Below are positions 9,501 to 10,221 of a stretch of 10,221 nucleotides of DNA, piece by piece. Each line of letters starts with the position of its first letter. The first letter of the stretch is position 1. The notes under the pieces are model-generated. The model made no database searches. It saw only the letters and a program-made list of their open reading frames with translations, and was not told the DNA's origin. Position numbers and translations under genes: made by a program. Source of the stretch: Omnitrophica WOR_2 bacterium RIFCSPHIGHO2_02_FULL_52_10 (GTDB lineage Bacteria > Omnitrophota > Gorgyraeia > Zapsychrales > Zapsychraceae); the NCBI GenBank assembly GCA_001805655.1, contig MHGR01000088.1:1-10221 (forward strand), written 5' to 3'.

Positions 9501-10221
9501 AAAAGTTATGACATAGCCTCGTCGCTCGCAGGAAAAAAAGGGACAGACACTATTGTCTCGATATTCATTGCTGCATTTATCGGCTATTTTGCCGCGGGGA
9601 TGCTCCTGCCCGAATTGCTCCACGCCGCGCAGGGCGCGGCAATGGGCGCTGACGCCGTCATCGGGCGCGTCCTCGGCCTTTGGGAGCGGGCAGGGCTGGT
9701 TGCCCTCTGGTTCGTCATGGTGGCGTTCATTGCCGGTGCGGCTGAGGATCTCTTCCAAGATACAAGAGGCCGGCTCTTCCATGCCGCCCGCGACCGGATT
9801 TTTACCGACCGGATAATGCTGGTCAAGCAGGCGATCGCAGGGAAATCCTTGAAACAGCTGCCTCCTCGCCATGCCCAGCGCATCCTCTCGCGTGCTGAGC
9901 GGGCGGCCAAGGACGCCGATCGCGGGGCATCGAAATATGTTGAGGCCGCCAGACCCGTGTTGGCGTCAGGATCGCTGGGAGCGGGACTGGCCGTATCGGG
10001 CTTGGTCATCGCCGCCCTCCTTTGGGCCGCCACCGGGTGGACGCACGGCATACTTCTCATGCTGAGCGGCGGGTCAGGCATCTGGGGAATCGCATTGTTT
10101 ATCCATGCTCGTCGAACAATCAACCGTCTGTTAAGCCGGATTGAGCACGGCCCCAGAGGACCAAAGTCCAATGCACACAAGGTCAAGCAAGGGCCTTCGC
10201 TTCGGTTAGTGAAGCCGCTTC
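42..10221 (+). CDS. Giant modular membrane-associated protein, 3' end beyond window
   Basis: One frame is open over 3,393 codons without a stop and continues past the right edge. Domain order in residues counted from Met 42: N-terminal segment 1-170; doubtful stretch 173-650 antisense to minus-strand genes; membrane module about 675-745; PrmA-like methyltransferase about 750-1085; beta-rich domain and basic linker about 1100-1325; helical region to 1450; six-helix membrane domain 1455-1750; second methyltransferase-like domain about 1790-2125; membrane module 2130-2210; unknown region to about 2520; kinase-like domain to about 2735; membrane module 2850-2940; HxHP domain about 2960-3165; second membrane domain from 3170. 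Codon use looks coding at 42-555 and from about 1900 on. The true start may be ATG 42 or GTG 2004 (good ribosome site). Very long modular ORFs are known from Omnitrophota and some other lineages. Overall function is unknown. Only one Cys codon (5604) occurs after 2004. Confidence 0.8.
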   Translation, partial: MASRYSSGEPRVTGSVVRVGKGVVNLSRDAIPMTFKQLAEKLCLTPQEGERLWRSVEALALQAYRAIQSHIEETQTDRERGLGIVPLQDFVGEDIIVDEMMSPYIMEMDDHRAGGYWHLNQLVDEASRGEVIRPWIQTAIIRSIEHLRRKNKDISVSDSSSPVEADAREKSLGYFFMRYLLRSTIISDFSISEGLSFLSSAIKILWTSFIAWGASNLGLKTIMPGWEPKGYRIRLLKSKSLVTITVFSLLAIFITAPLLEEVLPNSWRVIIGNPSFLSNFAVWPKTHSSISSFILAGFYFFKEVNFFVLDQLIGIGNAGVDILKGYSGEIIFTNYFFRFNSGGQQIQYLPDHYAMAFYAGFAMAYVWIYGNMFQNIFHLFISGVNVSFRPGKVKPELFISNAHSSSPVAVKAVRHRPSAVSNMIPTNRRGGHEFVITADEAQMDVNGPRGPPDSLYARATSMRDNRTAWFFRMPLISTMSVLTHSTAPKPRSEERGKRRRSESTLSPSTSLGMVSLSNHKPRHLWRGESNGLTTRISSLRVLTSSLRKRTSVFNTNNYSFRQPSSANIISNLLLRLFRPSTNTSNLLWRSSRMTANSLSLSNGLVSLLIMSASPFAAGLRGGDVQGKRGITIEPKDIFVKLSVETEAEKREAGRVARLASSPVTDKAEPRVFRTPAANLLVAVAAGLLAASMILPEALQAAEALADSSWPVPYIRDLIGFFTGPAAAPGVDLGNFTPLFALAVGQRTYGGVPLAQHWDEQYSSRLSAGIGKKLNLKLFIHDRSIQYGSMPIVWESWYWPKGEGVTALVRFGPLFFLEEKAQSRLSPALKRELGANVIWIADFRKNWLGSFFGQEHPLLVITLMLNMDLAGKRLIDAGSGDGLLSLVGAKLGASTLDLIEIDPKSSQEAEKNLKLNGLRIGEHYRVHREDLNNTEAIANSLEQTNNEIVIVSNIGYWPELYSATNAQSIMLIPALQRKGFIVRTFIGGGYALLNEGYRQLFVMEKGGVSVALKQERALVKRYGFRVLSETASQFRYEEKFMAWAATMPRGGPIIARIDRWTPDEKDWLGEHGFIKTPGGLFIGDGNPNSSGGSKRSGEESKRSRKDTTNQDPGPGLAVGSAARQVKQFTMDELKSLAGDTDRGVKYNGKYFRVTSVSPGVKHIGSFEMAGTFVVLAPLNSEFEPWANEGNVTAFFPNNPEWLSKFDVVRFSEVAATPKPEETPKKKLSPWPYQLQKGPKKGKPAARQTTTGSDTKEPNSKAPAGSGRRGPGVKERYRPLGHASWQADRLTGWPKPRSSRPSDQLFGERGRVSHARGDGRQGRGGFIQSAGAVIDLNEYRMKRREKIQIEFKAWITDVARVIVALDRADREKLGKFTMMAAALHLTRARSTLEAAENLAQFWTEVLEKFSVMRKTNRLTVTDAEFFDSSLSRLSKELARIARSAGWQHGTKRGLRLPTVLFSVLAALGLLGAGMLLPELLHAAQGAAMGADAVVGRVLGLWERAGLVALWFGMVAFIAGAAEDLFQDTRDRLFHAARDRIFTERIMLVKQAIAGKSLKQLPPHPAQRVLLRALQAAKDADRGASKYVEAARPVLSSGSLGAGLVVSGLVMAALLWAATGWTHGILLMLSGGSGIWGSALFIHARRTIRRLLSRIEHGPRGPKSNAHKVKQGPSLRLVKPLLVIFAIAGGLLVGMTIGVAEISAEVIRSAADSFLYLASGEWGAVREVWAVASVVGGVNIAEKLLAILGLNHPRPVGDPQVEILRQRRTHDLMIRRIRLRQRAKPAQSPQGLETLQFELGNAATLFDLVYDSASHLIAVIPAPEEVNSSRARPVYFDFSPYHFTLPRFGDPNAKDHWCKLAQAVERHYEMLLDEFEDMWSYNSIGGGDAPSYVYMAMDEHTGMWGATGFKPETFSFIVFQRDVPERHQLIVPLYPKVYSQGGGLLPRAIDRPYYYWLLTSPELKDDHEVLVMWPGMGSDSWFISRRTHRPLWAIGINPFEVANVQAFAEIAGFTVHAMVGDNVIDDAGRPRVANKQFDWVFWEMPAYVDPKETDPDHVRSFKIDRGLAGFWDWDEEGRVLRRFVRGLPSILKPGGRALIWNTPGIEEVIRKMIFEVARGSLEVSRISQDTYLYLLTRLAVVMVVVLGGILAAMITGVTEVSAEAIRSAADLTAYLPTAPPIMGLQPETINPASLAFFGIIRPVKNLLRYMKMATGTFSSALEGIGVITRILRKRTIAPGRGPEAISQGMGKELSLPFSFSMDFQQMKVRDESYRVAYNIELDDGTRIWILSDKMELIHVSGDQQQLLDKHYLLSDAARREGLAQSLVRVSDDVILNLAHRRIPIYDDRYVPEAEPGFFEYYFGGMDENIRARDLMRRLLRIDFSAVSQGQWDAYRKSSHAYWLIQFSELASTIESLANWSKERSLNLLAKKMQARYQQKLKRISGGNFIELIRGQRGSHVSSEDRISPARELALGIPWSLAKVQGVIGEEMAPPPAGLDIPIPVAWALVEQLKQDNPEVFSQLIPLQRGVSYRVSLYPLNNGRWLKIKGAIHLPDSILTLNLISGDPDFALSRAGLEGEFSRLTRIWEIAGHLRQAGLLAHSLPVGLPRPVSAMTLKYPVSEVPYIGSKELTVVPIGISVTEENPLRFDGLFLGEPAPNQLAKYFDSEGKWNEFEKGFEKYGVAVSLIHLAGYQHGHLHPGNVTPEELTDFESLNFVEPGQEVQALYTELRQFLYFHPGLFRGTSGLLWSLHIAHLLPEVPTYIREFYDKSQSAEVLDTLWMRAFVKGLFLGEEERANWVIEQVKHDIAPTADELVKKTSSFSGFKSFIDLFVGRLAKEVYAYLAKVNKENNGRIFKTALITTFLAIIIAAIIHPFGVPVTEAVEAAVALANASWPTAPPAPYDTLSQLLDFTGLAKGLSSKKIDLTSLVMFGLPVKRWSGKKKQVSEQARRSRRTISQWSSFRFFHSKKDMAEYLAQLSSKEDERELGGHYEHGEGKSWRLFITGSGFHSVHRNNPKDAVGFWHIHPRKHMLLEYSRLKHLASLNDLVVVLKNKREEMIGLSPSETVVLKYSIGVREHARAQFLKLAAKAIKNYYMFSHGTPRYGIQYLFGKELNELIMEGGIKDLPKSLSESIKREGYSENNWRDFVKYLGLKLKSYDIASSLAGKKGTDTIVSIFIAAFIGYFAAGMLLPELLHAAQGAAMGADAVIGRVLGLWERAGLVALWFVMVAFIAGAAEDLFQDTRGRLFHAARDRIFTDRIMLVKQAIAGKSLKQLPPRHAQRILSRAERAAKDADRGASKYVEAARPVLASGSLGAGLAVSGLVIAALLWAATGWTHGILLMLSGGSGIWGIALFIHARRTINRLLSRIEHGPRGPKSNAHKVKQGPSLRLVKPL
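516..529. repeat. Left 14-bp direct repeat flanking the toxin-antitoxin block
   Basis: TCCAGCTCGCCGGT here is identical to 1251-1264, exactly 735 bp (245 codons) downstream, and both are read in the plus frame as SSSPV. The two copies bracket the AT-rich toxin-antitoxin operon together with its promoter. They could be a target duplication, a homologous recombination scar in a recurring linker, or two genuine copies of a linker motif. Confidence 0.75.
560..922 (-). CDS. DUF5615 PIN-like toxin of a type II toxin-antitoxin pair
   Basis: A 120-residue protein of the DUF5615 (COG4634, Mut7-C-like PIN fold) family, at normal family length. It begins MKLLIDECV, matching the first acidic strand of PIN-like nucleases (D6, E7). 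It has the family block VIVTNDLDFSNL at residues 50-61 (T53, N54, D55, D57), followed by HPGIIVLRPR (69-78). The C-terminus is a basic tail, VDRNKYRIKK. Members are predicted Mg-dependent RNases that act in the cytoplasm and are held inactive by the partner DUF433 protein. Its ATG lies 1 base after the antitoxin stop (TAAGATG), implying translational coupling. No strong ribosome site of its own is visible. The gene is clearly more AT-rich than flanking DNA, which fits horizontal acquisition. It is antisense to the open plus frame. Confidence 0.93.
   Translation of the reverse strand: MKLLIDECVLGQTAKLLKKEGFPIITLHELGKTSSSNGAVINIANKEKTVIVTNDLDFSNLILYPLGSHPGIIVLRPRLDAPQAINDVHRILIALLKKLKPSEIEKSLIIVDRNKYRIKK
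924..1175 (-). CDS. DUF433 antitoxin, partner of the DUF5615 toxin
   Basis: An 83-residue DUF433 (COG2442) protein with the full family signature: ISINPNICHGKPCIKGHRI at residues 8-26, then ILDLLSTGIKPEEII (31-45), then YFPRITLQDVYACIAYA (49-65). DUF433 proteins carry a helix-turn-helix-like DNA-binding fold and usually neutralise the adjacent DUF5615 toxin and repress their own operon. The start is supported by GGAG 8 bases upstream (rev. comp. of 1184-1187) and by a sigma70-type promoter at 1194-1222. The antitoxin-first order with a 1-base gap to the toxin is standard for this pair. Its codons are exactly register-aligned with the antisense plus frame. That frame stays open only because the gene uses no TTA or CTA Leu codons and no TCA Ser codons. 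Confidence 0.93.
   Translation of the reverse strand: MKNILEHISINPNICHGKPCIKGHRIMVWQILDLLSTGIKPEEIIGENYFPRITLQDVYACIAYANQLVKNEEVHFFEEIKAR
1176..1187 (-). repeat. 12-bp direct repeat copy 1, overlapping the antitoxin ribosome site
   Basis: CTTTTTATCTCC on the plus strand (GGAGATAAAAAG as read by the operon) contains the antitoxin ribosome binding site. An identical copy lies at 1230-1241, so the pair brackets the promoter. They may be operator half-sites for autoregulation or the trace of a small duplication. Confidence 0.5.
1194..1222 (-). promoter_or_regulatory. Sigma70-type promoter of the toxin-antitoxin operon
   Basis: Read on the minus strand, TTGACT (1222-1217) is followed by a 17-base spacer and TACATT (1199-1194). 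The start codon is about 20 bases further on. Spacing is ideal and both hexamers are close to consensus. Confidence 0.65.
1230..1241 (-). repeat. 12-bp direct repeat copy 2, upstream of the promoter
   Basis: CTTTTTATCTCC is identical to 1176-1187 and sits just upstream of the -35 hexamer on the minus strand. The position would suit a repressor or antitoxin binding site, but that role is an inference. Confidence 0.45.
1251..1264. repeat. Right 14-bp direct repeat flanking the toxin-antitoxin block
   Basis: Second copy of TCCAGCTCGCCGGT, again reading SSSPV in the plus frame. After it the frame continues as VAVKAVRHRPSAV and then GGHEFVITADEAQMDV up to about 1400. That stretch has no antisense gene and could be genuine coding sequence of the giant protein. 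Confidence 0.75.
1380..1393. other. 14-bp perfect GC palindrome downstream of the coiled-coil pseudogene
   Basis: GGCCCGCGCGGGCC is a perfect palindrome lying 12 bases past the minus-strand pseudogene stop. It could be a terminator stem, but no T-tract follows on either strand and there is no loop. Confidence 0.3.
1485..1490. repeat. Target-site duplication, left copy (TTGACT)
   Basis: TTGACT directly precedes the element at 1491-1634 and is repeated directly after it at 1635-1640. In the reconstructed coiled-coil gene only one copy is needed, which supports a 6-bp target duplication. Confidence 0.7.
1491..1634. mobile_element. 144-bp MITE/REP-like palindromic element inserted in the coiled-coil gene
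   Basis: The element carries terminal inverted repeats CATTCGAC (1491-1498) and GTCGAATG (1625-1632) and is flanked by the 6-bp duplication TTGACT. Inside are two strong hairpins: CCCCGCTC/GAGCGGGG (1509-1516/1521-1528) and CCCCGCCAT/ATGGCGGGG (1602-1610/1613-1621). A longer-range pair, TCGAC/GTCGA, lies at 1563-1567/1589-1593. It has no coding capacity, so any transposase must act in trans. The inner sequence (CTCGACTTCGCTCGGGATGG) resembles GC-rich palindromes dispersed between genes in several bacterial genomes. Element plus duplication is 150 bp, a multiple of three, and the plus frame remains open through it. Confidence 0.7.
1635..1640. repeat. Target-site duplication, right copy (TTGACT)
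   Basis: Identical to 1485-1490, at the other border of the element. Confidence 0.7.
1987..2006 (+). promoter_or_regulatory. Alternative start of the giant gene: AGAGGGAGG plus GTG 2004
   Basis: AGAGGGAGG at 1987-1995 lies 8 bases before GTG 2004, which is in the long frame and would give a start reading (M)ARLASSPVTDKAEP followed by the first membrane segment. This is a stronger ribosome site than that of ATG 42. It lies downstream of all the antisense genes, so the giant protein may really begin here. The alternative ATG 1869 has no ribosome site. Confidence 0.4.
2055..2280 (+). other. Membrane module 1 of the giant protein
   Basis: Arg-flanked hydrophobic helix NLLVAVAAGLLAASMIL (2073-2123), followed by PEALQAAEALADSSWP (2124-2171), then a Pro/Gly loop and a second hydrophobic stretch, FTPLFALAVG. 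The layout (basic flank, 17-18 apolar residues, Pro, then small residues with an AxA pattern) resembles a signal peptide with its cleavage region. It recurs before other domains of this protein. It is preceded by the linker ASSPVTD (2016-2036). Confidence 0.6.
2281..3300 (+). other. PrmA-like class I methyltransferase domain
   Basis: A Rossmann-type SAM-dependent methyltransferase core like that of ribosomal protein L11 methyltransferase (PrmA). FFGQEHPLLVITL precedes motif I RLIDAGSGDGLLSL (nucleotides 2655-2696). The second strand LDLIEIDPKS ends with the expected acidic residue for the SAM ribose, and AEKNLKLNG follows as in PrmA. The motif IV region is IVIVSNIGYWPEL (2880-2918), where PrmA proteins usually have a D-x-x-x-A-N strand. 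An N-terminal extension of about 110 residues (VGQRTYGGVPLAQHWDEQ onward) precedes it. The glycine-rich SAM loop is intact, so the domain could be active. The substrate is unknown. It sits directly after a membrane module, unusual for a methyltransferase. Confidence 0.7.
3301..4020 (+). other. Small beta-rich domain and long basic, Pro/Gly-rich linker
   Basis: A Ser/Lys-rich linker (NSSGGSKRSGEESKRSRKD) leads into a compact segment from FTMDELKSLAGDTDRGVKYN (3420) through GKYFRVTSVSPGV and GTFVVLAPLN to FDVVRFSEV (about 3670), predicted mostly beta. From about 3675 to 4010 the sequence is rich in Lys, Arg, Pro, Gly and Ser (TPKPEETPKKK, RGDGRQGRGG) and is likely disordered. I recognise no family. 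Confidence 0.5.
4021..4392 (+). other. Charged alpha-helical segment
   Basis: About 120 residues, including NEYRMKRREKIQIEFKAWI, DRADREKLGKF, ARSTLEAAENLAQFWTEVL and SRLSKELARIARSAG. They are strongly helical and amphipathic, possibly helical-bundle or coiled-coil forming. It links the disordered linker to the six-helix membrane domain. No catalytic motif is seen. Confidence 0.45.
4448..5076 (+). repeat. 629-bp in-frame direct repeat, copy 1
   Basis: Aligned without gaps to 9593-10221 at an offset of 5,145 bp (1,715 codons), with about 30 mismatches (about 95% identity). Mismatches cluster around 4711-4755. The left boundary is sharp: just upstream the two copies diverge inside the first membrane helix. 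The right boundary is unknown because copy 2 meets the window end. Confidence 0.95.
5136..5168 (+). repeat. 33-bp repeat encoding the ISAEVIRSAAD signature, copy 1
   Basis: Differs from 6510-6542 at only two positions and is in the same frame. It encodes ISAEVIRSAAD directly after a membrane helix. The surrounding DNA is much less similar, so this tract has been copied or conserved locally. Confidence 0.8.
5400..6420 (+). other. Second methyltransferase-like domain, with degenerate SAM motif
   Basis: The order of elements fits a class I methyltransferase: strand and loop EVLVMWPGMGSDSW (5934-5975) at the motif I position; WAIGINPFEVANVQAFAEIA after the second strand; HAMVGDNVIDD; the motif IV-like FDWVFWEMPAY (6141-6173); and LPSILKPGGRALIW (6291-6332), the typical strand 5 region. 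Motif I lacks the usual D/E-x-G-x-G form and the acidic end of strand 2 is Asn. SAM binding is therefore uncertain and it may be a pseudoenzyme. The N-terminal 170 residues (LETLQFELGNAATLFDLVYD onward) are unfamiliar. It carries the only Cys codon (5604) I find after 2004 and a run of nine G at 5853-5861. Confidence 0.5.
5853..5861. repeat. Nine-base G homopolymer inside the giant gene
   Basis: GGGGGGGGG lies exactly in register as three Gly codons (SQGGGLL). Tracts of this length can slip during replication and switch genes on and off, and they are also prone to sequencing error. Confidence 0.8.
6427..6670 (+). other. Membrane module 2 of the giant protein
   Basis: Arg-led helix LAVVMVVVLGGILAAMITGV (6444-6503), followed by TEVSAEAIRSAADLTAYLPT and APPIMG, then a second hydrophobic stretch, PASLAFFGII (about 6604-6633), and RPVKN. 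Same order as module 1 and the module at 8592. It separates methyltransferase-like domain 2 from the next soluble region. Confidence 0.6.
6510..6542 (+). repeat. 33-bp repeat encoding the VSAEAIRSAAD signature, copy 2
   Basis: 31 of 33 bases match 5136-5168. The encoded residues follow a membrane helix in both places. Confidence 0.8.
6671..7600 (+). other. Soluble region of unknown function
   Basis: About 310 residues, more AT-rich than the preceding membrane module. Recognisable stretches are a beta-like SYRVAYNIELDDGTRIWIL, a helical DMRR-type part (NIRARDLMRRLLRIDFSAV), a coiled-coil-like stretch (ASTIESLANWSKERSLNLLA, then KKMQARYQQKLKRI), and a Pro-rich joint (EEMAPPPAGLDIPIPV). No family is recognised. 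The sharp change in composition suggests a different origin from its neighbours. It may include the front part of the kinase-like domain that follows. Confidence 0.4.
7601..8250 (+). other. APH/protein-kinase-like domain with HGHLHPGN catalytic loop
   Basis: HGHLHPGNV at 8115-8141 matches the catalytic loop of aminoglycoside-phosphotransferase-like and ABC1-like kinases (usual form HGDLHPGN), with Asn 8136 in the metal-binding position. TDFESL at 8157-8174 follows where these kinases have the metal-binding DFE/DFG. A possible nucleotide-binding lobe lies upstream: WLKIKGAI (7662-7685, Lys at the VAIK position), then a helix with Glu, EGEFSRLTRIWEIAGHLRQA (from 7761), then a strand TVVPIGISV. 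The catalytic Asp is replaced by His. The loop between Asn and DFE is short (7 residues). It may be a pseudokinase or a kinase with unusual chemistry. Substrate unknown. Confidence 0.5.
8251..8591 (+). other. Alpha-helical segment after the kinase-like domain
   Basis: About 113 residues containing SGLLWSLHIAHLLPEVPTYI, FVKGLFLGEEERANWVIEQV and FIDLFVGRLAKEVYAYLAKV. It is mostly helical and acidic. It is probably the end of the helical C-lobe of the kinase-like domain plus a connector to the next membrane module. Confidence 0.4.
8592..8880 (+). other. Membrane module 3 of the giant protein
   Basis: Basic lead RIFK, then a helix of ALITTFLAIIIAAIIHPFGV (8607-8666), then TEAVEAAVALANASWP (8673-8720) and PPAPYDTL, then a short apolar stretch TSLVMFGLPV (about 8814-8843) and a basic KRWSGKKKQ. 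The signature has 10 of 16 residues identical to PEALQAAEALADSSWP of module 1, with recognisable DNA similarity around TCCTGGCCC. Confidence 0.6.
8881..9548 (+). other. HxHP-containing domain, possibly JAB/JAMM-like
   Basis: A predicted beta strand leads into VGFWHIHPRKH (9093-9125), which looks like the HxHP zinc-binding core of JAB/JAMM metalloproteases. It is followed by LVVVLKNKREEMIGLSP, like the next strands of that fold. The Ser and Asp expected 7 to 10 residues after the second His are not at the canonical spacing, since the nearest match is EYSRLK. Upstream are GHYEHGEGKSWRLFITGSGF and acidic residues that might act as the JAMM Glu. A helical tail follows (AQFLKLAAKAIKNYYMFSHG to LGLKLKSYD). 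The region is AT-rich compared with the membrane copies around it. Assignment to JAB is tentative. Confidence 0.35.
9549..10221 (+). other. Six-helix integral membrane domain, copy 2 (cut by window end)
   Basis: The first helix starts with unique sequence (TIVSIFIAAFIGYFAAG) and then joins the repeated sequence GMLLPELLHAAQGAAMGADA. The following helices match copy 1 almost residue for residue. Substitutions concentrate in the stretch around SLKQLPPRHAQRILSRAERA. The window ends before the fifth helix. Confidence 0.65.
9593..10221 (+). repeat. 629-bp in-frame direct repeat, copy 2 (runs to the edge)
   Basis: Partner of 4448-5076 at about 95% identity. The last 94 bases (10128-10221) are completely identical to copy 1. 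That is the kind of exact repeat at which a short-read assembly stops, so the right edge may be an assembly break. Confidence 0.95.

Noticed and set aside
1..10221. tRNA, rRNA or riboswitch
   Set aside because: I saw no cloverleaf with TTCGA-type arm, no rRNA-like tracts and no recognisable riboswitch core; nearly all of the window is accounted for by coding sequence.

Overview
The window looks like a complete assembly contig from an uncultured bacterium of roughly balanced GC. I suspect a giant-gene lineage such as Candidatus Omnitrophota. That assignment is an inference from gene architecture, not from a marker gene. The dominant fact is that one plus-strand frame (codons starting at positions divisible by 3) has no stop codon from position 3 to the right edge. 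It encodes at least 3,393 codons from the ATG at 42 and is still open at 10221.

Left part (1-2003): a REP-like hairpin (1-19) is followed by a ribosome binding site and ATG 42, which begin a plausible plus-strand protein segment (42 to about 555). Next comes an AT-rich minus-strand block. It holds a DUF433 antitoxin / DUF5615 PIN-like toxin operon (560-1175) with a good sigma70 promoter (1194-1222), and a decayed small coiled-coil gene (1406-1870) interrupted by a 144-bp MITE-like element (1491-1634). The toxin-antitoxin block is bracketed by in-frame 14-bp direct repeats encoding the linker SSSPV. Through all of this the plus frame stays open. Either the giant gene was invaded by frame-preserving insertions, or the frame is open by chance here and the giant gene really begins near GTG 2004.

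Right part (about 1900-10221) is convincing giant-protein coding sequence. Its order is: membrane module, PrmA-like methyltransferase, small beta-rich domain and basic disordered linker, helical segment, six-helix membrane domain, second degenerate methyltransferase-like domain, membrane module, unknown region, APH/protein-kinase-like fold with HGHLHPGN in place of HGDLHPGN, helical segment, membrane module, HxHP (JAB-like?) domain, and a second copy of the six-helix domain running off the end. The two copies of that membrane domain form a 629-bp, about 95% identical direct repeat spaced 5,145 bp apart, in frame. Hydrophobic segments followed by an Ala/Glu signature (PEALQAAEALA, EVSAEAIRSAAD, TEAVEAAVALA, PELLHAAQGAA) punctuate the enzyme-like domains and resemble internal signal peptides. 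From 2004 onward I find a single cysteine codon.

The best candidate for something undescribed is this modular, membrane-punctuated giant protein. It carries several enzyme-like domains with altered active sites, and it may be a multi-anchored or proteolytically processed polyprotein.
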